From NCBI GenBank assembly GCA_900769785.1, contig CAAGHV010000210.1:1-21670 (forward strand): a stretch of DNA of 21,670 bases. Direction: 5' to 3'. The notes below the pieces were generated by a model. That model was not told the DNA's origin and did no database searches. It saw nothing but the letters and a program-made list of their open reading frames with translations. Both the position numbers and the translations under genes were made by a program. The DNA is from Bacteroidales bacterium. Lineage in GTDB: Bacteria; Bacteroidota; Bacteroidia; Bacteroidales; P3. Below are positions 8,273 through 16,593 of the stretch, piece after piece (the stretch's first letter is position 1; each line of letters opens with the position of its first letter).

Positions 8273-8818
8273 TCACTCCATTTTATAGTAAACATTCAAC
8301 TTAGTAAACACATCCCATATCACTATTCCGGTGGCTATGGACACATTTAGCGAATGCTTGGTACCATATTGCGGAATTTCGATACAACCATCGGCCAACT
8401 CTATCACCTCATCATCTACTCCATCTACTTCATTACCTACTATTACTGCAATCTTGTCATTTTCTTTTACTTTAAAGTGTTGCAACGATATGCTCTCGTC
8501 GGCCTGCTCCACTGCATACACCTTGTAACCTTCTGTGCGAAGTTCTTGTATGCAATCGGCAGTAGTATCAAAATATTTCCACTCTACCGAATTTTCGGCA
8601 CCCAAGGCAGTTTTGTGTATATCGCGATGCGGTGGCGTGGCTGTAATACCACACAGCATTATTTTTGCCACACGAAAAGCGTCGGCAGTACGAAATACGG
8701 AGCCTATATTATTGAGGCTGCGAATATTGTCGAGCACCACTACTAGCGGAATCTTTTCCACCTCCTTAAATTCTTCGACGCTTATGCGACAAAGTTCATC
8801 CATCGACAGTTTTTTCAT
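8273..8818 (-). CDS. SpoU/TrmH-family RNA 2'-O-methyltransferase
   Basis: A 181-residue SPOUT (trefoil-knot) methyltransferase that uses S-adenosylmethionine to methylate a ribose 2'-OH in tRNA or rRNA. All three SpoU motifs are present: motif 1 NIRSLNNIGSVFRTADAF (31-48) with the catalytic-type Asn and Arg, motif 2 IVGNEVDGV (126-134), and motif 3 IPQYGTKHSLNVSIATGI (148-165). It lacks the N-terminal substrate-binding domain of RlmB-type enzymes, so it is a minimal TrmH/TrmL-like form. The exact RNA target cannot be told from sequence. It lies upstream of the type B CTD gene on the same strand but 208 bases apart, so cotranscription is not obvious. Confidence 0.93.
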   Translation of the reverse strand: MKKLSMDELCRISVEEFKEVEKIPLVVVLDNIRSLNNIGSVFRTADAFRVAKIMLCGITATPPHRDIHKTALGAENSVEWKYFDTTADCIQELRTEGYKVYAVEQADESISLQHFKVKENDKIAVIVGNEVDGVDDEVIELADGCIEIPQYGTKHSLNVSIATGIVIWDVFTKLNVYYKME

Positions 8819-8978
8819 TACAATATATTATTGTTCGTAACTTGTTTATAACGCAAGTTTGTTTCTTTTATTTTGTACATATTGTATATTATGTGTATAT
8901 TTTTTGATGGGTATTTCAAATTAGCTTCAAAATCAGATCACGAGGCAGGCAGATTTACCTCCTGATGTAGATTTATCG

Positions 8979-9012
8979 CCCTCGCGATGCGGGTATAACT
9001 ATATCGGGAGGG
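8979..9012. repeat. Imperfect 10-bp hairpin in a GC-rich intergenic segment
   Basis: CCCTCGCGAT (8979-8988) pairs with ATCGGGAGGG (9003-9012) at 9 of 10 positions, with one G-G mismatch and a 14-base loop. The base composition is clearly richer in GC than the flanking AT-rich spacer. There is no T-tract, so this is not a simple terminator. It may belong to a structured RNA or be the remnant of a dispersed repeat. Confidence 0.45.
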
Positions 9013-9119
9013 AGTTTCGACCCCAGGGTGATTACATTTTCAAGCCTTTTATATCACAACATTATTGTATCGGAAATAATTATTTTTCCGAAAGAGAGAA
9101 ATATTTGCAAATTATGTTG

Positions 9120-9127
9120 TATTTTTG
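9120..9127 (+). promoter_or_regulatory. Candidate -7 box for meaB
   Basis: TATTTTTG matches TAnnTTTG and would give a leader of roughly 135 bases before the meaB ATG. No -33 TTTG lies at the usual spacing; the nearest TTTG (9104-9107) is only 12 bases upstream. Confidence 0.4.
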
Positions 9128-9269
9128 CAACAGAATGTAGATGTACAATAATGGTATTTATTGCATAAAATCATTAGTTTACCGATATTCTGCATTAGTA
9201 AAACAGTTATATTAGAAACACGAAAACGGTATTGCTACCGACAATATTACATTAATATACAAAACAACC

Positions 9270-10385
9270 ATGGAAGATAAAAAACTACATAGCAACTTTG
9301 ACTACGAATCGGCACTGAATGTGCAAAAAGGCATAGAACAACCTGATATTGTAAACAATAGCTACCTTGCACGCATGAAAGCGCTGAAAAAACCCGAGCC
9401 TACGGTTGAAGAACTTGTGTCAGGAATATTGGAAGGTAACCGTACACTGCTAAGCCGTGCCATCACCTTGGTAGAAAGCATATTGCCGGCACACCAAGAT
9501 AAGGCTCAGGCCATAATAGAACGTTGTTTGCCTTACTCGGGAAAATCGATACGATTGGGTATAACCGGTGTTCCGGGTGCAGGAAAGAGCACAACTATCG
9601 AGGCCTTGGGCACCATGCTTACATCACACAATCACAAAGTTGCAGTATTGGCAATAGACCCTAGTAGTGAACGCTCGGGCGGAAGCATACTTGGCGACAA
9701 AACACGTATGGAAGCCTTGTCGATAGACCCGAACGCATTTATCCGTCCTTCCCCCAGTGCTGGCTCATTGGGAGGTGTGGCTCGTAAAACCCGCGAGATT
9801 ATAATACTCTGCGAAGCAGCCGGTTTCGATGTTATTATAGTAGAAACTGTAGGTGTGGGACAGTCGGAAGTGGCGGCACACTCGATGGTAGATTTCTTCC
9901 TACTGCTACAACTTGCCAATACCGGCGACGAACTGCAAGGCATAAAACGTGGTATAATGGAGATGGCCGATATGATTACTATCAACAAATCGGATATCGA
10001 CAAAACCAAATCGGAACTTGCTGCCACACAATACCGCAACGCTCTGCACCTATTCCCTATGCCAGAATCGGGCTGGTTGCCAAAGGTAATGCTCAGTTCG
10101 GCCTACTCCGGAATGGGTATAGAAGAACTTTGGAACAACGTAATGGACTATGTGGCTTTTACAAAGAGTAACGGATTCTTCTACCAAAAACGTCAGAAAC
10201 AAAACATCCGCATACTATACGAAACCATCGAAGCATCACTGAAAGAACGTTTCTACAACGAAGGTATAATAGAAAAAGAATTGGCTACAGCCAAAGAAAA
10301 CATACTTGCCGACAAGGTGAGCGGCTACAAGGCTGCCGAACAGCTGATAGACCTATACTTCGACAACTTATCTAAAACCAAATAA
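9270..10385 (+). CDS. meaB: MeaB/ArgK-type G3E GTPase, methylmalonyl-CoA mutase chaperone
   Basis: A 371-residue P-loop GTPase of the MeaB (human MMAA-like) family, which gates adenosylcobalamin loading and protects methylmalonyl-CoA mutase. Walker A is GVPGAGKS (100-107). Other motifs are LAIDPSSERSGGSILGDKTRM (127-147), the ETVGVGQSE switch motif (192-200) and the guanine-specifying NKSD (239-242). An N-terminal helical extension (1-90) and a C-terminal dimerisation segment (about 305-371) complete the fold. Length is normal. No mutase subunit genes (mutA/mutB) lie in the window, so its partner is encoded elsewhere. It is followed after 9 bases by a GroES-like gene, suggesting a two-gene transcript ended by the hairpin at 10782-10811. 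Confidence 0.95.
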   Translation: MEDKKLHSNFDYESALNVQKGIEQPDIVNNSYLARMKALKKPEPTVEELVSGILEGNRTLLSRAITLVESILPAHQDKAQAIIERCLPYSGKSIRLGITGVPGAGKSTTIEALGTMLTSHNHKVAVLAIDPSSERSGGSILGDKTRMEALSIDPNAFIRPSPSAGSLGGVARKTREIIILCEAAGFDVIIVETVGVGQSEVAAHSMVDFFLLLQLANTGDELQGIKRGIMEMADMITINKSDIDKTKSELAATQYRNALHLFPMPESGWLPKVMLSSAYSGMGIEELWNNVMDYVAFTKSNGFFYQKRQKQNIRILYETIEASLKERFYNEGIIEKELATAKENILADKVSGYKAAEQLIDLYFDNLSKTK

Positions 10386-10394
10386 TTAGAAATA

Positions 10395-10754
10395 ATGAAC
10401 ACAAATTTGGACAAACTTATAATTATTGGCGACCGTGTATTGATAAAACCCATAGGCGGTAGTGACAAGACCAAAAGCGGGCTCTACCTCCCGGCAGGAT
10501 ACAAAGACAAGGAAGAAATACAGAAGGGATACATACTAAAATGCGGTCCCGGTTATGCCCTACCCTCGTTCGAAGATAGCGAAGCATGGAACCCCAAGAA
10601 GAACAACACCAACTACCTACCCCTCCAGGTAAAAGCCGGCGACTTGGCAATATTCCTACAAAAAGGTGCTACCGAAGTAAAATACAATGGCGAAAAATAC
10701 TATATAGTTCCTCAAAATGCAATACTTCTTGTGGAACGCGACGACTTTGAGTAA
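10395..10754 (+). CDS. GroES-like (Cpn10-family) protein, long form
   Basis: A 119-residue protein with a Cpn10 fold signature: DRVLIKPIGGSDKTKSGLYLP (residues 13-33, including a mobile-loop-like TKSGLYLP), a KGYILKCGPG turn, VKAGDLAIFLQKGATEVKYNGEKYYIVPQNAILL, and an acidic end. Classical GroES is about 94-97 residues. This one is longer mainly because of a central insert (roughly PSFEDSEAWNPKKNNTNYLP). No groEL follows it, so it is probably a second GroES paralogue rather than the main co-chaperonin. Cotranscription with meaB is likely from the 9-base gap. Whether it caps GroEL or does something separate cannot be told from the sequence. Confidence 0.88.
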   Translation: MNTNLDKLIIIGDRVLIKPIGGSDKTKSGLYLPAGYKDKEEIQKGYILKCGPGYALPSFEDSEAWNPKKNNTNYLPLQVKAGDLAIFLQKGATEVKYNGEKYYIVPQNAILLVERDDFE

Positions 10755-10781
10755 CATATTACAATTTCTATATAAACTTAG

Positions 10782-10815
10782 GAGTTGGCTCGGCTTGTGC
10801 CGAGCCAACTCTTTT
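10782..10815 (+). terminator. Rho-independent terminator after the meaB-GroES-like pair
   Basis: GAGTTGGCTCGGC (10782-10794) and GCCGAGCCAACTC (10799-10811) form a perfect 13-bp stem with a TTGT loop, followed by TTTT. It ends the plus-strand transcript. The T-tract is only on this side, and pyruvate kinase converges from the right. Confidence 0.95.
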
Positions 10816-10919
10816 GCATTTTCCAATTTCCATGTAGATAAATCACCCACGTAACATCTCTTTGTTTCCTTGGTTGCAGTATATCTTTCAACCGACGAGT
10901 GTGTTATCTTATGTTCTAC

Positions 10920-12377
10920 TTATAGATATCTGTTGCTATTTGGCAGTATGTAACTTTCTTCTTCGGCGTGGTCAAGTACATCTTTTACTACGTTTATTTC
11001 AAGGAACGATGTTTTGGTACCTTCTTTACCACCACTTAGGTATGCCACCATGTCGGTTTCGGCTATTATGCCACGGCTCATAAGTTCGCGTAGTGCGGCA
11101 AAGTAGTATTGTTGTCCATTAGCTTTTTCGGGCATATAGAAAGGCTCTATACCGTATGATAGTGCTAAGTGGCGCATGGTTTTTTCGTTGTAGCAGATGG
11201 CAAATACAGGTAGCTTGCCACGGAATGCGGCAATATTGCGAGCCGTATTTCCGCTATATACATCGGTGATAATGGCTTTGATAGTTTTTATTTTCGATGC
11301 TGCTTTTACTGTTGATTTGGCAAGGAAGGCAGTAGGGTCGCAGTTGTCCTCTAGTGGAATACGTATATCGTTTTCTTCTAGTTTATCTTTTTCGGCTTGC
11401 TCTGCTATACGAGCCATTGTTTTTACGGCTTCTATAGGATATTTGCCGTATGCTGTTTCGCCACTAAGCATAAGTGCATCGGTACGATAGTATATGGCGT
11501 TGGCAATGTCGGTAATCTCAGCACGTGTAGGACGTGGATTTTGAATCATGGTGTGCAGCATTTGTGTGGCTACAATTACCGGTTTGCGGGCATGTACACT
11601 TTTGCGTATAAGCACACGTTGTATGCCCGGTATGCGTTCCTGCGGTACTTCAATACCAAGGTCGCCACGGGCAATCATTATACCGTCGGCCACTTCAAGT
11701 ATCTCGTCTATGTTGTCAACTCCGTCTTGGTTCTCAATTTTGGCTATTATTTTTATTCGGCTGTTGTTTACATCAAGTATATTTTTGATATCTAGTACAT
11801 CTTGTTTACAGCGAACAAATGAATGTGCAATGAAGTCGATATCTTTTTCTATGGCAAACAGTATGTTGTTGCGGTCTTTTTCGGTTAGCGATGGTAAATT
11901 TACTTTTACTCCGGGTACATTTATACTTTTGTGGCTGCCAAGTATTGAGTCATTTTGTGCTTCGCAGTATAAGTATTCATTGTCTTTGGCTATTACCTTT
12001 AGCGATAGGTCGCCATCGTCAATAAGTACTTCGTTGCCTACTTCAAGATCTTGAACAAAGTAGGGGTATGATACTGCAATACAATCTTTGACAGTTTCCT
12101 GCAAAGGGTTGCCTATGATTTTCATTTTGTCTCCAGTGTGGTATTCAATTACTCCTTGACATTCGGTGGTGCGTATTTCCGGACCTTTGGTATCCATCAT
12201 TATTGCTATCTGCGACGATACTGCCCTTACGTTAGAAATAAGTTTTTCCAATCCTTCGCGGTTGGCATGGGCTGTGTTCATACGTACCACATTCATGCCA
12301 GCGTCATAAAGGTTACGGATAAATTCTTGGTCGCAACGTAGGTCTGATATAGAGGCTACTATTTTTGTTTGTTTCAT
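10920..12377 (-). CDS. pyk: Pyruvate kinase
   Basis: A 485-residue glycolytic enzyme that converts phosphoenolpyruvate and ADP to pyruvate and ATP. Active-site residues by family alignment are R32 and N34 (GMNVVRMN), D62-T63-K64 and E67 (MDTKGPEIRT), K213 and E215 (IIAKIENQDG), D239 (IARGDLGIEVP), and T271 (VATQMLHTMIQNPRPTRAE). The B domain covers about 70-165 and the C-terminal regulatory-type domain about 345-475. In the usual NFSH potassium-site motif this protein has NTAH (34-37), so the Ser ligand is Ala. I believe this is common in Bacteroidetes pyruvate kinases. E67 is the residue type linked to K+-dependent forms. It lies downstream of porU but has its own -7 box. Confidence 0.97.
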   Translation of the reverse strand: MKQTKIVASISDLRCDQEFIRNLYDAGMNVVRMNTAHANREGLEKLISNVRAVSSQIAIMMDTKGPEIRTTECQGVIEYHTGDKMKIIGNPLQETVKDCIAVSYPYFVQDLEVGNEVLIDDGDLSLKVIAKDNEYLYCEAQNDSILGSHKSINVPGVKVNLPSLTEKDRNNILFAIEKDIDFIAHSFVRCKQDVLDIKNILDVNNSRIKIIAKIENQDGVDNIDEILEVADGIMIARGDLGIEVPQERIPGIQRVLIRKSVHARKPVIVATQMLHTMIQNPRPTRAEITDIANAIYYRTDALMLSGETAYGKYPIEAVKTMARIAEQAEKDKLEENDIRIPLEDNCDPTAFLAKSTVKAASKIKTIKAIITDVYSGNTARNIAAFRGKLPVFAICYNEKTMRHLALSYGIEPFYMPEKANGQQYYFAALRELMSRGIIAETDMVAYLSGGKEGTKTSFLEINVVKDVLDHAEEESYILPNSNRYL

Positions 12378-12499
12378 AATATACTTAGTTTTTTATTAGA
12401 TTTATTGTATTTATATCTCCCATCGTATGCTATTGCTTTATGGGTAATCTGTTCATTGATAAATTTTATGATATTAAAACAATCAAGATAAAAGATTTG

Positions 12500-12507
12500 C
12501 AAAGATA
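12500..12507 (-). promoter_or_regulatory. Bacteroidetes -7 box for pyk
   Basis: On the minus strand this reads TATCTTTG, a perfect TAnnTTTG match, about 120 bases ahead of the pyk ATG. No TTTG lies 19-21 bases further upstream. Its presence argues that pyk is transcribed independently of porU. Confidence 0.55.
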
Positions 12508-12529
12508 GCGATTTTTTTGGGTAATTCTA

Positions 12530-15500
12530 TTATTTGCTATGAACTATTTTGGTATGAGCGGTATGTTGCTCATCGTTGGTAGTTGTAACTACTATTCGTG
12601 CTATATATACACCTTCTGCCACTTTGCTACCGCTGTTGTTGGTAAAGTCCCACGATGTCTCCGCAATGGCATAAGAACCCTCTACGACTATTGGTTCGAA
12701 ATTACGCACAAGCCTACCCATTATGTCGTATATGCTTATTTTGATAGATTTTATTTGTTCTGGTTGGTTGTGTTCCATTCGGAATGTTGTTTTGGTCGAT
12801 GAGGGATTAGGATAGGCGTAGAAATTACCGATATGCACAATATTATGATTATTTACTCTGAACATTATGCTTGCCGATGCTGAGAAGTTGTATATATTCC
12901 AAGCCTTAAGTGTAAGATGATGTATGCCGTCGGAAAGATTTTGTAGGGGATATGTTATGTATCCTAAATAGGGGTTGTTACGGTCGGTTTCGTAGTAGTC
13001 GTTTAGTACCATTGTTTGATTGTTGTTGTTATCAAGTATGGCGGTAATATCGTGCCCTATTCCACTACCTACGGCATTTATGCCAAGTGTGTCGAATAGT
13101 ATGGCAAATATAGATGGATTTTCGTCGGTGGTGCCTCCCGATACAAATAGACTGTCATTCATATACAAACGTATGTTTGGACGTGATTCTTTGATTTCGA
13201 TATCTTGGTTGAATCCTCCAAACATTATGTTGGAGTATGCTCCGCTAGCATCGTAAGTTCCGTGTGAGGCGTAGTGGCTTAGTTTGCCATAGTCATATTG
13301 GAATACTACATCGCGGGGCACTACAAATGAATATTCAAAACGTCCGTTTACTACCGAGTCACGCCCTTTGTACAATATGTTTTTTTGTTGAGAAAATTCC
13401 ATTTCGGTATCTTCGTTGTCGTTGGCAAGTGTTTGGTAGGTTATATATCGATCAAATACTGTTGGAAATATTTCACCCGAAAAATTATCTATTATTTGGT
13501 TGTTGATATTTCGTATTTCACCTGTGATAGTTACTTTACTAAGTACAGTGGCAGTATCTGTAATAGCGGTCGAAACGGTGTTGTTATTTATGGATGTAAC
13601 TACTATTTTGTTTTTGGGTATTGATAGTTTTATAGCAGGATCTCCTAGAAGTTGCATACAATGAGTCATTGATGCTTCGTTCTTTGCCATACGGAATGCA
13701 TCTCCAATACTATTGTTTTTGTCGAGGGCATGTAAGCATACTTTTGTATCAAAGGATTCACTATGACCTATGGGGCGTACTGCTGCTGCTATGGCAATGC
13801 CCCCGCCATTGGGTGCTAATACGAAACTTTCGGCACCACATTCGTCGTCAATCATATCGTATTTGCCAAAACTGCAAGTGCTAGCTACAAAGAATGGTAA
13901 TTGGTAGCGATTGGTATATGAGGCTATGTCGGATTTTTCCATATACCGTTCGGTTCCTATGTATTGTGCCGCTCCATGACCTACGTAGTTTAGCAGTAAG
14001 CAGCCATTGTTTATACGTTTGGTAAGGGCATTTTTTGCTTCGGGATAGAAGGCTCCTATGGCTCCTGATTGCTGAACATAGGCATCGGCATATATTTTTT
14101 CTACATTAAGGATGGGAAATAATTCTTTTATTTGTTGTGTGGTTTTCTCCGACGAGGATACAAAATACACATCTTCCGGAGTGCTAGGATCGGCATCGTC
14201 GGCAAGGAATGTTACATAGTTGCGCCAATCGCCACGATGTTCTCCCGCCAATAAATCCTTCTTGGTAAGATAGTATTCCACTTTGTCAACCATGGTTTGG
14301 GCTTCGCTCAGCGTTTTTACCGGAAAACGACCTATGCCAATATCTATACTTTCATATACCGAACCTGTTTCCCAATTGTCAAGATAACCAAACATATCAT
14401 CGGAGGTGTATGATGCTCCATCATCGTCAAACGATGTTGTAGATTGATAGGATACCACGTATGGTATATTAGTATTAGTTATGTTCTTATTGTCGTAAAT
14501 AGCTTTGCCAAATAATAGGAGATAACGGGGAGTTGACAATGCGTTGTTTGATAAAGCTCTGTCGTAAAACATTTTCATAAACCTACGTATGGCCATAGCA
14601 TCTTGTTTTCCCGATGAAAATTCGTTGTATATTTGTTCGGGCGTTACTACTATCACCTCAAGGCTGTTATGTAGTCGGTGCAATTGTGCCAAACGTTCGG
14701 CTTCCGATAGAAATACTGTTGGTGCTACTATTACATAGTCTTGTTGCGATAGACCATGCAGATTTTGGTTAACTAGATTTGTTATAGATGCTGGTGTAAG
14801 AAATGAGTTATCATCAAAGGCTATAAACTCTCCTAAACTAGTGGTACTATCTATAAAGTTTGTGCGGTTGTTGGAGTATGTGGTATGTACCTCATATGCA
14901 TTGCATGGGTCGCTTACATTCCACACCCTTATGGTTGAAGTGCTATTTATAATCTCAAATTGACTCGTGTTGTTTACTCCTATATTAGCAGTGTTTCGGA
15001 AAGGCATTTGTCCACCAGTGAATGATAGGGAAGAAGTAGCGTTGAGTTCTATAAAGTCCAAATATCCTGTAGCCATCGATTCTCGATAGAAATAAGTAAT
15101 ATCTATGTCGCATTTGTTCGACGATGGTACTATTGTTGAATATCCTTGATAGGGATATCGATATCCTGGTGTGTGTTGATGGGTTTGAGTATTTCCATTG
15201 ACAGATACTGTAAATGATGAATTGGTCGATGATAAACTTGCCAATGCATATCTAACATTAATATCAGTACCATGTACTACGTTGGGAATAGATATAGAAA
15301 ATGAGCGAGAAGGAATGGTATTCGAAAATTTTTCGCCTACCCATATACGTCCACTTTTATGTGTGTTGGTTTGGTCGTTATGTATGGTGGTACAGTAGGT
15401 GTAGGTCGATATAGTTTCACTCGACGTTGAGGATATGCTTATAGGTGTTATGCGTTTTGTGCCTATACTACTGATTGTAAGGTAATAATAGTTGTGGTTG

Positions 15501-16318
15501 GAGTAAGGGTGAATTTGGTATTCGAATCGAGAGGTTGTATTGTTGTATTCCCATACATCGGCAGCTTGTGCATAAAACAATAGGTAGTCGTTGCCATCGA
15601 ATAGTCCATTGTTATTGTTGTCTTTTATGTATATAGGGTTTTCTACCAAGTCATTGTATTCGAAGTCGTTGTTGCTTTCTGACAAGGCTCCACCTCCGTT
15701 ACCATAAATGGCAATTTGCGATATAGAAATAGCTGATATATCTGCTCCTTTTGATGATATATCATCGGCAGTTATACGGTATATTCCCGTGGCGTTTACA
15801 CCCACCTTGTACCAAATGCCTGTAGATAGGACGGAGTTGGAAGGGTAGGAGGTAGCCCCTTTTTGTTCCCATGAATTTTGTTGAGAGGATGATTTTCTTT
15901 CAAAGTTTATTGAATAAGAAACAATTCTTTGGATCTCTTCATTTTTTAATATGTATGGTAATATGGCAATGGTAGCTTCGCCATTGTCCGACACATACAT
16001 TTTATATTGTATAGTGTCTGCTATAGATACTCCTTTTTCTTCCAAAAATAATTTTTCTTGTGTCGTGATATTCTCGTATGTAATATTGGAAAAATTGACA
16101 CTATAAGAACCACTCGGCAATGTATATTTACTTACATATGCAGTGGTGTTGTAATCTTCGTCGTAGCATTGGTTGCCAAACAAAGGGTAGAGGATTGTTA
16201 TGGAGTCGGGAATAGTATTCCAAAATATTCTTTCCTTTTTTGTAACATTTTGGCAATATATTCCGTTTACCTGCGTAATAAGAAAAACAAATAGGCTTAT
16301 ATATTTTGCTATTTTCAT
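12530..16318 (-). CDS. porU: T9SS C25-family sortase PorU
   Basis: A 1262-residue cell-surface protein. PorU removes the C-terminal signal of T9SS cargo and transfers the cargo to anionic LPS; in Porphyromonas gingivalis it is about 1158 residues. The signal peptide is about 1-22. A large N-terminal region (about 160-520) resembles the PorU/gingipain pro-region, with the GIWYKVGVNATGIYRIT entry. The C25 peptidase domain runs from about 527 (DYVIVAP) to 900. The catalytic pair is H781 in LLNYVGHGAAQY and C815 in VASTCSFGKYD; the 34-residue spacing closely matches the P. gingivalis enzyme. The end (1166-1262: FYAYPNPSS, ISIYDIMGRLVR, GVYIARIVV) is a type A-like CTD, expected for PorU, which is held on PorV. 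The gene is divergent from porP/gldJ; porV is not adjacent. Confidence 0.93.
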   Translation of the reverse strand: MKIAKYISLFVFLITQVNGIYCQNVTKKERIFWNTIPDSITILYPLFGNQCYDEDYNTTAYVSKYTLPSGSYSVNFSNITYENITTQEKLFLEEKGVSIADTIQYKMYVSDNGEATIAILPYILKNEEIQRIVSYSINFERKSSSQQNSWEQKGATSYPSNSVLSTGIWYKVGVNATGIYRITADDISSKGADISAISISQIAIYGNGGGALSESNNDFEYNDLVENPIYIKDNNNNGLFDGNDYLLFYAQAADVWEYNNTTSRFEYQIHPYSNHNYYYLTISSIGTKRITPISISSTSSETISTYTYCTTIHNDQTNTHKSGRIWVGEKFSNTIPSRSFSISIPNVVHGTDINVRYALASLSSTNSSFTVSVNGNTQTHQHTPGYRYPYQGYSTIVPSSNKCDIDITYFYRESMATGYLDFIELNATSSLSFTGGQMPFRNTANIGVNNTSQFEIINSTSTIRVWNVSDPCNAYEVHTTYSNNRTNFIDSTTSLGEFIAFDDNSFLTPASITNLVNQNLHGLSQQDYVIVAPTVFLSEAERLAQLHRLHNSLEVIVVTPEQIYNEFSSGKQDAMAIRRFMKMFYDRALSNNALSTPRYLLLFGKAIYDNKNITNTNIPYVVSYQSTTSFDDDGASYTSDDMFGYLDNWETGSVYESIDIGIGRFPVKTLSEAQTMVDKVEYYLTKKDLLAGEHRGDWRNYVTFLADDADPSTPEDVYFVSSSEKTTQQIKELFPILNVEKIYADAYVQQSGAIGAFYPEAKNALTKRINNGCLLLNYVGHGAAQYIGTERYMEKSDIASYTNRYQLPFFVASTCSFGKYDMIDDECGAESFVLAPNGGGIAIAAAVRPIGHSESFDTKVCLHALDKNNSIGDAFRMAKNEASMTHCMQLLGDPAIKLSIPKNKIVVTSINNNTVSTAITDTATVLSKVTITGEIRNINNQIIDNFSGEIFPTVFDRYITYQTLANDNEDTEMEFSQQKNILYKGRDSVVNGRFEYSFVVPRDVVFQYDYGKLSHYASHGTYDASGAYSNIMFGGFNQDIEIKESRPNIRLYMNDSLFVSGGTTDENPSIFAILFDTLGINAVGSGIGHDITAILDNNNNQTMVLNDYYETDRNNPYLGYITYPLQNLSDGIHHLTLKAWNIYNFSASASIMFRVNNHNIVHIGNFYAYPNPSSTKTTFRMEHNQPEQIKSIKISIYDIMGRLVRNFEPIVVEGSYAIAETSWDFTNNSGSKVAEGVYIARIVVTTTNDEQHTAHTKIVHSK

Positions 16319-16428
16319 ATATCGAAGTTTATAAGACGTTTTTTTGATAAGATATCTACGGTTTTAATAACAGAGAAAATGCAAAAAAATTGTGTAACAA
16401 AAATGAATAAAAACTAATCAAAAACGTA

Positions 16429-16466
16429 AAAAATGGTGGAATTTAATGGGAAAAAACACCATTTTT
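16429..16466. repeat. Inverted repeat in the porU-porP divergent promoter region
   Basis: AAAAATGGTG (16429-16438) and CACCATTTTT (16457-16466) are perfectly complementary over 10 bp around an 18-base A-rich spacer. It lies midway in the 275-base gap, about 110 bases from the porU start and 127 from the porP start. It could be an operator shared by both T9SS transcripts or a hairpin that insulates them. The rest of the gap is very AT-rich. Confidence 0.5.
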
Positions 16467-16554
16467 ATATCAGAAGTCATTTTTTTTTAGTATTGATATT
16501 TAATAAGATATATATTTTTTTTGTCATTTTCCCTGCTAATTCAAAAAAAAATCG

Positions 16555-16562
16555 TAATATTG
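16555..16562 (+). promoter_or_regulatory. Candidate -7 box for porP-gldJ
   Basis: TAATATTG has one mismatch to TAnnTTTG and lies 31 bases ahead of the porP ATG. No good -33 element lies at the standard distance, so this is a weak call based on position. Confidence 0.3.
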
Positions 16563-16593
16563 CCGTTTAATTCGAGTATATTTTTTACAACTT

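Larger units (their letters stand above)
8819..9269. other. 451-base intergenic region between the divergent trmH-like and meaB genes
   Basis: No gene with a start codon is supported here. It holds upstream sequence for both genes, a GC-richer foldable segment (8941-9030), a -7 box for meaB (9120-9127) and a small hairpin CGGTA-TTGC-TACCG (9227-9240) in the meaB leader. A start-less plus-strand frame stays open from about 8925 to 9140 (for example LPPDVDLSPSRCGYNYIG). I recognise no family in it. Confidence 0.6.

Noticed and set aside
8925..9140. Start-less open frame upstream of meaB as a gene
   Set aside because: There is no start codon near its beginning and no recognisable family. It may be a remnant, so it is reported only as an intergenic observation.
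8930..9269. Cobalamin riboswitch ahead of meaB
   Set aside because: This was expected from the B12 link, but no B12-box-like GCCACTG or the usual paired elements can be found.
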